Source of the DNA: Bryoerythrophyllum caledonicum
Taxonomy: Eukaryota > Streptophyta > Bryopsida > Pottiales > Pottiaceae
Assembly: GCA_963971425.1 (NCBI GenBank)
Contig: OZ020518.1
Coordinates: forward strand, 13,398,190-13,462,189
Reading direction: 5' to 3'
DNA length: 64,000 bases
Each line of letters starts with the position of its first letter. Position 1 is the first letter of the stretch. Positions 25,220-36,700 of this stretch are shown piece after piece. The position numbers and the translations under genes were made by a program. The notes under the pieces were generated by a model. It did not search any database. It was not told where the DNA came from and saw only the letters and a program-made list of their open reading frames with translations.

Positions 25220-28200
25220 ATGGCGTCTCTTTCATCATGCCGAGGGGGCATTCCTTTTCTCATGCCTGTTGATGAACGGGGCACTGTCAATGTCGCAGAG
25301 TCTTTGCTATGTCTTCGTTTCGGATTTAGGAGTAGAACGGTTTAAGTGGAACAGGAAGTATTTGATAGTGATGGGATTCACACGCAATCCGTTTATCAAA
25401 TAAAAGATCGTGATGCGGTAGGATTTGTGTGGAATTTATGTTCAGGTTCGTTCAAAGTGTACGGTGTGTTAGATGCTCAGATGTCTGGTCATGCATCTAT
25501 AGTGGCCACCACTTCTTCGGAGGATTCCGGAGATATAATACTCATACGTGCTTTGGGCACGAGGTCTATCCCGATTGTCCATACACTTAGCGACATAGAG
25601 GAAGAAGATGTCAGTGATCCTAACTTAGGTAACTCAAGAAATCTCAACAATTGTCTCAAGTCATTCCTTCCTAGTATGTCTATTTCACCCGCTTCGATAT
25701 CCGATACGTCCCAATCTGTTTCACTAGGAAAGCCACTCGTCGATCCCAAATCCAGAAGAATACGGAGTATTCTTTTACAAGTGCGTAAAACAGGTCTCAG
25801 GAAGGGGTCCAGATCGGAGTTGTCACAAATTGATCTAGATAGTCTAGAATTGAAGAGTGTGAAGTACTTGCCACCAAATTACAATGGAAACCAGATCTTT
25901 GAACTACCGCCACTTCCAGAGGGTATCCCTCCACAGTTTGGAGGGGGCCTCGATGGTATGAGTAAACAGTATGATGGTCACGCTTGGTGCAGGACGATGA
26001 CTACAAACATCAAGAACGACTTCGGCCTCACATACCAGAAGTCAATGTGTACCGGGCATCTCCAGTGTCCCAACGCAAATTGTGAATATATATGCAGAAA
26101 CGAAGGGCGCACGAATCAAACCGAGTGGAGCGGGTTTGCCTTCACCCCGTTCCCTGTCAATGGAGCACCTTCCGAGAAGTCAACATTGGCATGTAAGCTT
26201 TGTCGGACTCCTCCTATTTGTATATCTCTCTGTGATGCTCGTATCTACTACGTGACATCGACCGATCCGTCACGCGCTCGGGCGGCCATTCATCTTGGGT
26301 GCCATGACCATCCCATCTCGAAAGGCGTCGACCAATGCGCGATGGACGTTGTGCACGACTGTGTTGCCAAAGAAGTCCAACGCACACCGAAGGCTATGAA
26401 CTCCGCAATCATCATGGCAGCGAGCAAAAACTTTCTTTCTGACTACTTGATTCGTCCGGCATCCGAGTCATCAACTTTGGAAGGAGTTTCTATGGACGTT
26501 GTCCTAGATCAATTCGAGACACTTTCATCTCCAAATATTAGAAATCTTGTGTCAACCTGCAAGAGGTTCTACAGTGGTGGTAAGGGAGTGATGGACAACA
26601 TTATGGCCTTGAAGGAATCGTCCAAATTTGTGTTCATCCATGAGAACAAGTTCCCCGGTCAATCCAAAGGTAAAGTCTTTGTCTTCAAGATGTCAGTCGA
26701 TCGAGCAGGTAGTGGTGTGGATCTCGTCAAGCGTATGCAACCCGGGAATGACCTACAGGATTGTTGGTTGATGTTCGATCATGTAAAGCGGGTCAAAGAC
26801 TGGACTACCATGGCATGTCATGTATATGATAGTAAATATTGTCGAGTCATGACAATAGCCATGTGCGATATGCAATCCGAGGATGCCGACGCACAGCAGC
26901 TTTTCTGGGAGAATTTAAATGATACGATGAAGAACCATGGATTGGAGGCGACTAACTTCAAGGGCTTCATGGCGGATAGTGCTGGGGCGAACTGGCACGC
27001 CGTTCGTTGAGTTTACGGCAACGGCGACAAAGACAAGCCCATGGACAACAAGAAACGCACATGTTTATTCCATTGGACAAAATGCCTCCAGCGAGCCACC
27101 GCTCGGAACATTCTTGTCGGCTTCCAAGACTAGCATATTGCCCTTTGCAAGATCTGGAAGAATGCAAAGTCTCAAGAGGAGGCCGAAGCGCAATACAATG
27201 TGATAAGAGGGTGGTGGGTGTCCTCATGTGCCACTACTGAAGTAGGGCGGCGAGCTCTTGAGGATTGGATGGCGTTCTGGCACTTTCGGTATCGACAATG
27301 GGGCGGCGCAATGCAACTTGTAAGTTGTCTGAGCTTTTCATACAATCTATTCTCCAGTTCTAATTGTTATAGTTCTTTGAAATCATTTTATGACTCTCGT
27401 TGACTCCTGCTAGGATCTGACACTGGATGAGAGGGCGGACATGCCATAATGCAACCTCGCTGAAACCGTCCACAACCGGTGGCTTCAACAATCAGGGAAC
27501 ACGATGACATGCTTGTACGCTGCAACCGTGGACGACCTCATCCGTGCTTTCATGCAGATAACTTCATATCGTGCATGGTTGAAGGGTGGAACATCTGGTA
27601 CAGGACCCGACAAAGGCACGTTGAGGCTCCGTTCTGCTCAACGTTCAGGTGATCCCAAACTCATTGCTGAGGCTGTTAGAAACTTTCCAAATGCTGCAGA
27701 TCTATTAACCCGAACTGGCGGACTAGAAGGTTCGGAGATTTTTGGGTCAACGAAGCGCAAGCTTGATTTGCCCCCAAGGTCCGAACATGATTCTCACCGT
27801 TCCGATACGGTGAACTACTCTATTCCACGAGATGGGACGAGGGTGACTCGGGCACGTATTGAGGAGTCTCTTAGCGGTCACAACTCCGGAGTTCAGCACA
27901 CAACCTCCGTCTAAGAGTCGGACTGTGATCCATTGAAGTGGCACATTGCTCGTCTTCCAAAGAAGTCCGCTCGAAGATGCCAGGCATTGCAAGCTCATAC
28001 AAGTCAGCAATGCAACGCTAGAGTACAACGTGGAAGTTATGGAACTCCGGCCCCAACATACGCCGGTTTGAAGAAGGATTTCAGGAGTCCACGGAATGTT
28101 GCTGCGGAGTTTTGGTTTTGCCCTGATGACATTAGCCGTTGTGTGAAGGAATCGAAGCGATCATTTGTACTGGATTGGCCAGCAGTTCCGATGACGTGGC

Positions 28201-28780
28201 CTGTAAGTTTAGCACAAACCTAACAGTGCAGGAGGTTTTGGCGTTAGAGGAAGCTGGTTTCCAACTACAGCAACGTGGTGCTCTTTCACCGCGTAGACAA
28301 TTCCAAGTGTCTTTGGACATGCCCCTTCCGCGTTCCCACTTCTCGGTTCCCTTGAATCCGGATTCATTCCACACATTTCGTCACGGCTATGCGATCCGTA
28401 GGGGCTCGGACGTTCCCACAATTGAGCAACGCAATAAGTGGTCAAGCGCGGCTCTTATGAATAACTGCTACGTTTCGAACGTCATTGCCATACCATACCC
28501 AGGTTGGGGATGTGTTATTACCCTTGACATAGGCTCTGAAAAGTCCTATTGCATCACCTTTACAGACCTCCCGGGGTGTTCTTGTCCTGATTTCTTGAGA
28601 ATGCAGTCGGAGGCATTGGGAAAGAAGGGGCAGTGGAAGTATTACAAGCATGTGTACTACATCCTTCGTTACCTGTGTAAGATGGATTACAAGGTGGACG
28701 TATTCATGCACGCTCCCAGTTATAGCTTCAGCAAAGTGATGCGCATTCTCGAACTTGCCAACATTGCAGAACAGGCATGA
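25220..28780 (+). pseudogene. MULE-type transposase with zinc-binding N-terminal region and SWIM-like finger
   Basis: Encodes a DDE transposase of the Mutator-like superfamily. The start ATG at 25220 follows an in-frame stop. The N-terminal half has a Cys-rich FLYWCH/WRKY-GCM-like region ('CTGHLQCPNANCEYIC', 'HLGCHDHP'). The core shows 'CWLMFDHVKRVKDW', 'MTIAMCDM', 'GFMADSAGANWHAVR' (second Asp), 'RTCLFHWTKCL' (CxxH) and 'CNLAETVHNRWLQQSG' (Glu). After an intron (27320-27413) a CxC motif, 'GCSCPDFL', with a later His looks like a SWIM finger that has lost one Cys. In-frame stops lie at 25343 (TAA), 27008 (TGA), 27131 (TAG), 27447 (TAA) and 27912 (TAA), all one C-to-T step from CAA, CAG or CGA. 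A one-base shift near 28,200 moves the 3' part to another frame. Clearly inactive. Confidence 0.88.
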
Positions 28781-29145
28781 GTAACTCGAGTTTGTAGCAA
28801 AGATCAGACGTCGTGATTTGGTCTTAAGTAGCATCACAGAGTGAGGAAGATATCAAATTATACTTTTGAATTTATTAGTTAGAATCATGAATTCGTCACA
28901 TATGAGACATGATATTGTGCTAAGTAATAAATTGAATGTTTATAAAAACGTAGTCACGGAAGAGGAGAAGGCCCCAAGCCCGAAGTTGTCCAATACTGCG
29001 GTGACCACGGTTATAGGACACATTCTTAATTTAGTAAATTGTATCAAACTTTGTGTGCAATTCTTTCGTTTCTACGGTTTTTTCCCTGAATTTCACATTT
29101 TTTTTTTAAAAACACATTTTTTTTTTAATTTCTCAGAATTTTTAG
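28781..29145. other. Right subterminal region of the MULE
   Basis: Contains the 3' untranslated part of the transposase gene and, near 29,050-29,140, long T-runs. Similar T-runs lie just inside the left end (18,130-18,175), so the subterminal regions are mirror-like. No gene is visible. Confidence 0.55.
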
Positions 29146-29194
29146 GCTCCCCGCTCGACGCTCGCCGCTCACCGCTCACAAGATAGCGTCGCTG
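29146..29194 (-). repeat. Right terminal inverted repeat of the MULE, built of heptamers
   Basis: Read inward on the - strand it starts CAGCGAC, then GCTATCTT and five heptamers: GTGAGCG, GTGAGCG, GCGAGCG, TCGAGCG, GGGAGCC. It pairs with 18087-18129 and stops at the same relative point next to CATTGAACGT. Confidence 0.88.
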
Positions 29195-29204
29195 CATTGA
29201 ACGT
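29195..29204. repeat. 10-bp target-site duplication, right copy (CATTGAACGT)
   Basis: Identical to 18077-18086. Together they fix the element boundaries. Confidence 0.9.
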
Positions 29205-30021
29205 ATGTAGTTCCATCAAAATTGAAGGGCATAGTGATCTGTTACTGTTGATATCGCATAGTCTGTATGATTCCAGTTCCCTGGTTCCTGGTTTGTAAAC
29301 ACATCGTAAGAGTTCAGTGGACAGTGATAGACTTCATCCAAAACAAATATAACAACTCTGAAAATGTTTACTCAAAAGAATCCAACATATATTTTATTGC
29401 TATAAATCTTAAGTCATGATTTGTCGCAAAGAAGAAGAACTCTGGTCTCTGATGTGAATATAGTGTTTGTTCATTCTATTCACTAAGCATATGGTCATGG
29501 GACATAGGCTACAGTAGTGTAATAGAAATACTACCCCCTCTCGAGGGTAAACACTTTTCTACACTAAGTGCTTCCCTATTAATTTTATTCCGTAGGGTAT
29601 TTGTCATAGTATGTGACACTTGGTGCTAGACCATGTCAAGTTTTTATGTTATGATAGATTAGTTTACATTTTGGAGACATTAATATGCAACCATTCTTGC
29701 ATCTGATAGACGATTTCATCCACAGATTTTTAGGATAACAACTGAGGACCGTCATATAGGGGTTGATTTTGATGATTATGATGATCACAACGAGTTTTAT
29801 GTGCATGGTAAACGTAACGAGGAATGTGAATATTTTGAAATAGTGAAGGTATCATGAGAAATCATGAGTATTATAAGTAGTATGTTTATTATGAGTACAA
29901 GCATTTTTGAATGATATGAGTGTTGAGGATATAATATCCTCTACTACTTAATTGTATGCGTGTTGTTCATTCTACTAGCTGCAACAATGTGCCATGGGAA
30001 AGTTGACAATGTAGAAGTTAA

Positions 30022-30628
30022 CCCTTAAAAGGTCCAATGGGGACCATATATTTAATCTTAGAATACAAAAATGTATTAAAGTATAGCAAGACATACACCT
30101 TTGGATTCAAGATTCTTCAAGTAACATCTTTATTTGGAGGTCATTCCAATATTTGAACCTCATCCATGTTCAAATATGACACCACATATTTAAAATATAT
30201 GACCATTTTGGCTTCTAAAGCATGAAGAAGGTGCAACAATGAATTAAATTTGAAATGTCATGTGTTACTCTATCAGGCTCTACACAAATACAAACTTTTG
30301 TAACTAGTGCATACATCAATTCTTACAGCTTGAATGTCATATACAAATAAAATATTACCTACTTGTCAAATGAATTATTTTTCATGGACACAGTGTTTTG
30401 GACACAATGGGTATCACCTAGTTATTACATGGATATTATATGTATTATACAGGTATCACCTATACATTATTCGAGTATCACCTTGATATTACATGAGTAT
30501 CATCTAGACAAATCTCTTAAATTGTCCAAATTTTGTGTACAAGCCCCATTTTTAATGAATTTTGTACGAAACTGACCACTGCATAGGATACATTGCAATC
30601 CAAATATGGCTTCTCAAACCTCAAAGGG
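30022..30628. mobile_element. Possible TTAA-flanked non-autonomous element
   Basis: TTAA at 30018-30021 is followed by CCCTTAAAAGGTCC. At the other end an inverted CCCTTTGAGG is followed by TTAA at 30629-30632. The ends resemble those of the well-defined TTAA element at 60673-61596 (CCCCTAAAGGACCA). The terminal match is only partial, so this is a weaker call. Confidence 0.4.
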
Positions 30629-30784
30629 TTAACATGGCTAAGTATCAATTCAAAACCGAGAAGTTGTTTTGGTGGCACACTTCCACGAGAACTCTGGTCT
30701 CTCAAGGTGTGAATAAAGTGTTGATCTATTCTACTTTGATTGGAATATTCTATGACATTGTGGTAATTGATCCCTCCACATTAA

Positions 30785-31018
30785 CCCTTAAATGTCTAAT
30801 TTAAAACTCACTGGTTGCCACAATATTCTACATGTATGGTGTTGTATTTGAACATGATAAGGTTGCGATAGTGAAACGACGTCCAAATGAAAAATGTTAG
30901 TTGGGAAATCTTCAATTTGAAAGTGTAATTCTTGCTAAACTGTAATGCATTTTTTAATTCCAAAAAGTAAACTCTGTGTATGTACATACGGTTCCCGACT
31001 GACGTTTAAAGATTAACC
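30785..31018 (+). repeat. Dispersed ~200-bp repeat, copy
   Basis: Starts near 'ttaacccttaaatgt' and ends near 'gactgacgtttaaag'. It contains the shared blocks 'gccacaatattctacatg', 'tttgaacatgataag' and 'aaaatgttagttgg'. Directly followed by another copy. Confidence 0.75.
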
Positions 31019-31240
31019 CTAAGTCAAAAGGTGCCAGAGGTGGCCACAATATTCTCCATGTATGATGTCGTATTTGAACATGATAAGATTGAGATATTGA
31101 AATGAACTCCAAATGAAAGATGTTAGCGCTAGAATCTTCAATCCAAAGGTGTAAGGTGCTTGTTAAACTTTGATACATTTTATGTAGTCTACAGAATAAA
31201 ATACATACCAATACATAAGGTTCTCGAGTTAAGTGGTACA
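31019..31240 (+). repeat. Dispersed ~200-bp repeat, adjacent copy
   Basis: Second of two head-to-tail copies, sharing the order 'ggtggccacaatattc', 'gatattgaaatgaactcc', 'atcttcaatccaaaggtg' and 'aaaatacat'. Confidence 0.75.
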
Positions 31241-32626
31241 ATTCGCTTCAGTTCCGGCGCTAGTCTGAAGCCGAGGTCAGATCCAGCTATCGTAATCCAA
31301 GTCTTGTTCCCGCGTGGAACTTTTCAACCGCGAGCGGCTGTTTCAGGCGCTCCAAGTTGGTGCCACAAGCGTCAAATTCACACTTCGTCGCAAGCCTGTT
31401 TTAAGGTACAATAAGGTAAGCCCACCTAAAACCGACAAGTTAAGGAATGTGCATATATGGAGAGAGGAGATAATTACACTATTATTTTTCAGTGATAGCC
31501 AATAGAATTACAATTCCAACCCAAGTGATTTCATATTTTTTCGATAAAAACTAAATTGTTTATTAATTTTCAAAGTGTGCAGCCATGTTTAGTGGGTGGC
31601 TAGCAGTAGGTATCCCCCATAACCAACGACCAAAAGTAAGGGTCTTGGCTAATAGCAAACCTCCATTTGGAGTTCAATTGGTGGTAATGGGGTGAAAGAG
31701 GGTTGGATATACCCCAATTTTATAGGCGTTGGCTATGGGTTTCTGTTGGTTATGGAGAGGCTTACCTTAGTATCCTACTACATGGCCCACCTCACACAAT
31801 TACGCGCTGAAATGTCCCAGACTTGGATAATCTTGACTAGATGTCTGGAGATCGTTCTCCAAGATGTGATGCAATCATAGATGCATCGTTCTTCCTGTCG
31901 CTGGGCTAAAGTTGTCATAAATATCTCACCGAGGATGGCGTGCACTACATCTTCTTTCATCTCGTTCAGTTGGAGAGCATGTGTCGTCGGAGGGCGTTCC
32001 TGACCTGCTTCGTGTACGCTCCGGAGTGCACGATCGGTAGTTCATCAAGTTTGTTTTCTGTCACGTAGTGGTGCTCTTTCCTGGGCTCTTGATTCCCAAC
32101 GGAAAGTGGCCGGTAGCTTGTTTCTTCAACAGGTTCGACGGTCTAAGTTGCACCTCCATGCTTGGTTTCTTTTGAGTCTGGAATCTGTGTCGCTTGTCAA
32201 TAGTGGAGGTTGTGATCTGTTTGCTGCTGGCACGGTTACCAATCCAACATCCTTGGGGGTCTGAGAGCGTCCTAGGACGTCCTAGAACGAGGACGTCCTG
32301 ACGTCACGTCGGACGCAGCGTCCGGGGCGGGGATAAAATGCATTTACGGAAGGCCGTGGTAAACTTTCTAGACCGTCAGATTCGACAAAGTGCCACGTGG
32401 CGAGATCGCAGCCGTCAAAATGCGGCAGGTCGTCCGATCGTTCCCTGCCATCGGAGCCATCGGACGGCACCTCGGCCGTCCGCCTGAACAGATGGCCGGT
32501 GGACCGATCGTACGGACGCCATTTGATCGCGCGGGCGCACGACGGCCGTCCGATCATGGAGACGGCCGCTCGACCGTCCGATCGGACGGCCGTGGTGGCG
32601 GTCGGCCTCATGGCCGTCCGCCACCT

Positions 32627-32635
32627 TATAAAAGG
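32627..32635 (+). promoter_or_regulatory. TATA box of array unit 1 (TATAAAAGG), repeated in most units
   Basis: TATAAAAGG follows 'ccgccacct' and precedes a pyrimidine-rich 'ctctctctcac' leader, as in a plant core promoter. Equivalent boxes occur in most other units; some are mutated (for example TTACAAAAG in units 5 and 8, TTAAAAAAGG in unit 6). Unit 9 has the box and its flank duplicated near 40,033 and 40,055. The repeats may thus be serial copies of a transposon promoter. Confidence 0.6.
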
Positions 32636-33736
32636 CCGTCTGTTGCCTCTCTCTCTCACTTTTTCATTGCCTTCTTGACATATATTTTTCAATGAATGCG
32701 GAGTGGCTTTGGCTGACATATTTCCATCCATTGGCTCCTCATCGTTGGGAGAAAAAAATGATTTTTTTTTGTCTGCATATTTCATTTTACATTCAGACGG
32801 GGGGAATTTCCTTTATAACAGTATTCCAGGGAGCAAAATTTTCTCCAGGGAGCGGTGTGTACCGCTTGTGGAGCGGCGGTGGGCTCCAACGAGTGGATAT
32901 TTTGCCACCACACTGCGAGCCTTGAGAAGGTTGTTGACGCGAATTACGAGCTGGTGAAGAGTCAAATCGGAGATCTAACGAGCCTGATGGAAGAGGTAAA
33001 GAGTGGCATGAAGATCTTGTAGGGCGACACGAAGGCAGCTTTGAAAGAGCTGAAGGTTGATTTGAAGGCCCTTTGTAGATATAAGTAAGCTTGAACTATG
33101 CTTCTTTGACCCGCAGTAAGCTTCTTTGATTGGAACTTGCAGGGTTACCAATCCAACAACGGTACAACCTTCGGGGTCTGAGAGTGTCCTAGGATGTCCT
33201 AGAACGAGGACGTCCTAATGTCACGTCGGACGCAGCGTCCGGGAGGAAGGGTGAAATGCATTTACGGAAGGCCGTGGTAAGTTTTCTAGATAGTCAGATT
33301 CGACAAAGTGCCACGTGGCGAGATCGCAGCCGTCAAAATGCGGCAGGTCGTCCGATCGTTCCCTGCCTTCGGAGCAATCGGACGGCACCTCGGCCGTCCG
33401 CCTGATCGGACGGTCGATGGACCGATCGTACGGCCGCGATTTGATCGCGCGGGCGCACGACGGCCGTCCGATCATGCCGACGGCCGCCCAACCGTCGGAT
33501 CGGATGGCCGTGGTGGCGGTCGGCCTCATGGCCGTCCGCCACCTTATAAAAGGCCGTCTGTCGCCCCTCTCTCTCACTATTTCATTGCCCTCTCGAAATA
33601 TATTTTTCAATGGATGCCGAGTGGCTTTGGCTGACATATTTCCATCCATTGGCTGCTCATCGTTGGAAGAAAAAAATGATTTTTTTTTGTCTGCTTATTA
33701 TTTTAAAAAGGATTAGCTTTGGCTTTGGCTTTGGGG

Positions 33737-33798
33737 GTCTGAGAGCGTCCTAGGCTTTGGCTTTGGCTGGGTCCTAGGACGCTCTCAGACCCCCAAAA
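33737..33798. repeat. Perfect 22-bp inverted repeat inserted in array unit 2
   Basis: The unit-head sequence 'gggggtctgagagcgtccta' plus GG appears here out of place and is followed, after an 18-base CTTTGG-rich loop, by its exact reverse complement. The flanks also repeat 'ttggcttt'. This looks like filler DNA copied by template switching during break repair. Confidence 0.85.
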
Positions 33799-36700
33799 AG
33801 GAAATTTTGACTGGGGAATTTCCTTTTTAGCAATATTCCGGGGAACAAAATTTTCTCGTGGGAGCGGTGTGCACAGCTTGTGGAGCGGCGGTGGGCTCCA
33901 ACGAGTGGATATTTTGCCACCACACTGCGAGCCTGGAGAAGGTTGTTGACGCGAATTTTGAGCTGTTGAAGAGTCAAATCGTGGATTTGAAGAGTCCGAT
34001 GGCAGAGGTAAGGGTGACATGAAGATCCAGTAGGGCGACACGAAGGCAGCTTCGAAAGAGCTGAAGGGTGATTTGAAGGCCCTTCGTAAATATAAGTAAG
34101 CTTGAACTATGCTTCTTTGACTCGCAATATGCTTCTTTGATTGCAACTTGCACGGTTACCAATCCGACGTCCTTGGGGGTCTGAGAGCGTCCTAGGACGT
34201 CCTAGAACGAGGATGTCTTGACGTCACGTCGGACGCAGCGTCCGGGGGGGGGGGTGAAATGCATTTACGGAAGGCCGTGGTAAGTTTTCTAGACCGTCAG
34301 ATTTCACAAAGTGCCACGTGGCGAGATCGCAGCCGTCAAAGTGCGGCACGTCGTCCGATCGTTCCCTGCCGTCGGAGCAATCGGACGGCACCTCGGCCGT
34401 GCGCCTGATCAGACGGCTAGTGGACCGATCGTACGGCCGCGATTTGATCGCGGAGGCGCACGACAGCCATCCGATCATGCCGACAGCCGCCTGACCGTTG
34501 GATCGGACGGCCGTGGTGGCGGTCGGCCTCATGGCCGTTCGCCAGCTTATAAAAGGTCGTCTGTCGCCTTTGTCTCTCACTTTTTCATTGCCCTCTCAAA
34601 ATATATTTTTCAGTGGATGCGGAGTGGCTTTGGCTGACATATTTCCATCCATTAGCCCCTCATCTTTGAGAGAAAAAAATGATTTTTTTGTCTGCTAATT
34701 ATTTTAAAAATTCTGACAGGCGGAATTTTCTTTTTAACAACATTCCGGGGAGTGAAATTTTCTCTTGGGAGTGGTTTGCACCGCTTGTGGAGCGGCGGTG
34801 GGCTCCAACAAGTGGATATTTTGCCACCACACTCCGAGCCTTGAGAAGGTTGTTGAGTCGAATTTCGAGCTGTTGAAGAGTCAAATCGCGGATTTGAAGA
34901 GCCCGATGGCAGAGGTAAAGGGTGACATGAAGATCCAGTAGGGCGACACGAAGGCAGCTTTGAAAGAGCCGAAGGTTGATTTGAAGGCTCTTCGTAGATA
35001 TAAGTAAGCTTGAACTATGCTTTTTTGACTCACACTATGCTTCTTTGATTGGAACTTGCAGGGTTACCAGTCCGACGTCGTTGGGGGTCTAAGAGCGTCC
35101 TAGGACGTCCTAGAACGAGGACGTCCTCACGTCACGTCGGAGGCAGCGTCCGGGGGGAGGGGGGATAAAATGCATTTACGGAAGGCCGTGGTAAGTTTTC
35201 TAGACTGTCAGATTCAACAAAGTGCGACGTGGCGAGATCACAGCCGTCATAATGCGGTAGGTCGTTCGATCGTTCCCTGCCGTCGGAGCCATCGGACGGC
35301 ACCTCGGCCGTCCGCCTGATCGGACGGCCGGTGGACCGATCGTACGGCCGCGATTTGATCGCGCGGGCGCACGAGGGCCGTCCGATCATGGGGACGGCCG
35401 CCCGACCGCCGGATCGGACGGCCGTGGTGGCGATCGGCCTCATGGCCATCCGCTACCTTATAAAAGGCCGTCGTCCGCCTGTCTCTCTCTCACTATTTCA
35501 TTGCCCTTTCGAAATATATTTTTCAGTGTATGCGGAGTATTTTTTGCTGACATTTTTCCATTCATTGGCCCCTCAACCTTGACGGAAAAGAATGATTTTT
35601 TCTGGTCTGCATATTACTTTTAATATTCTAACGGGGGAAAATTCTTTTTTAGCAATATTCCGGAGAGCGAAATTTTCTTCTGGGAGCGGTGTGCACCGCT
35701 TGTGGAGCGGCGGTAGGCTTCAACGAGTGGATATTTTGCCACCACACTGCGAGCTTGGAGAAGGTGGTTGACGCGAATTATGAGCTGCTGAAGAGTCAAA
35801 TCGCGGATCTGAAAAGCCTGATGGCAGAGGTAAAGGTGACATAAAGATCCAGTACGGCGACACGAAGGCAGCTTCGAAAGAGCTGAAGGTTGATTTGAAG
35901 GCCCTTCGTAGATATAAGTAAGCTTGAACTATGTTTTTTTGACTCGCTTTATGCTTCTTTGATTGGAACTTGTAGGGTTACCAATCCGACGTCCTTGGGG
36001 GTCTGAGAGCGTCCTAGGACGTCCTAGAACAAGGACGTCCTGACGTCACGTCGGACGCAGCGTTCAGGAGGGGGGATAAAATGAATTTACGTAAGACCGT
36101 GGTATTTTTTTTAAGACCGTCATATTCGACAAAGTGCCACGCGGCGAGATCGTTCCTTGCGGCAAGGAATGATCGCAGCCGTTATAATGCGGCAGGTCGT
36201 GCGATCATTCCTTGCCGTCGGAGCCATCGGACGGCACCTCGGCCGTCCGCCCGATCGGACGGTCGGTGGACCGATCGTACGGCCGCGATTTGATCATGCG
36301 GGCGCACGACGGCTGTCCGATCGTGGCGACGGCTGCTCGACTGTCCCATCGGACGGCGGTGGTGGCGGTCGGCCTCATGGCCGTGCCACCTTACAAAAGG
36401 GCGTCTGCTGCCTCTCTCTCTCTCACTATTTCATTGCCCTCTTGAAATATATTTTCAGTAGATGCGGAGTGGCTTTGGTTGACATATTTCCATCCATTGG
36501 CTCCTCATCGTTGGGAGAAAAAAATGATTTTTTTTGTCTGCATAGCTTTTTTTACATTCTCACGGGGGGAATTTCCTTTTTAACAATATTCCGGGGAACA
36601 AAATTTTTGCGTGGGAGCGGTGTGCACCGCTTGTGGAGCGGCGGTGGGCTCCAACGAGTGGATATTTTGCCACCACACTGCGAGCTTGGAGAAGGTTGTT

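Larger units (their letters stand above)
18087..29194. mobile_element. Complete Mutator-like element (MULE), 11,108 bp, with methyltransferase-like cargo
   Basis: The element is defined by terminal inverted repeats and a perfect 10-bp target duplication. Both ends read inward CAG, four variable bases, then GCTATCTTGTGAGC and a run of GTGAGCG-type heptamers. Inside, a MULE-type transposase gene runs rightward (25220-28780). A multi-exon gene with ParB-like and methyltransferase-like motifs runs leftward (22866-18749), as does a small basic-protein gene (24615-23989). A 241-bp tandem repeat lies upstream of the leftward gene. Every gene is damaged by stops or frameshifts, so this copy is dead, but the layout of the intact ancestor is readable. 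It is larger than a typical two-gene plant MuDR element. Confidence 0.88.
29205..32230. other. Intergenic region rich in old repeats
   Basis: About 3 kb without a recognisable gene. It holds an inverted copy of the dispersed repeat (30,060-30,200), two direct copies (30785-31018 and 31019-31240) and a possible TTAA-flanked element (30022-30628). The 31.7-32.2 kb part has higher GC but no supportable exon. Confidence 0.5.

Noticed and set aside
28203..28231. A 29-base intron with GTAAGT...CAG in the MULE transposase
   Set aside because: Too short for a plant intron; a one-base frameshift explains the change of frame better.
18087..29194. Giant-virus insertion as origin of the methyltransferase-like gene
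   Set aside because: It has regular introns and lies between MULE termini with a target duplication; no viral core genes are nearby.
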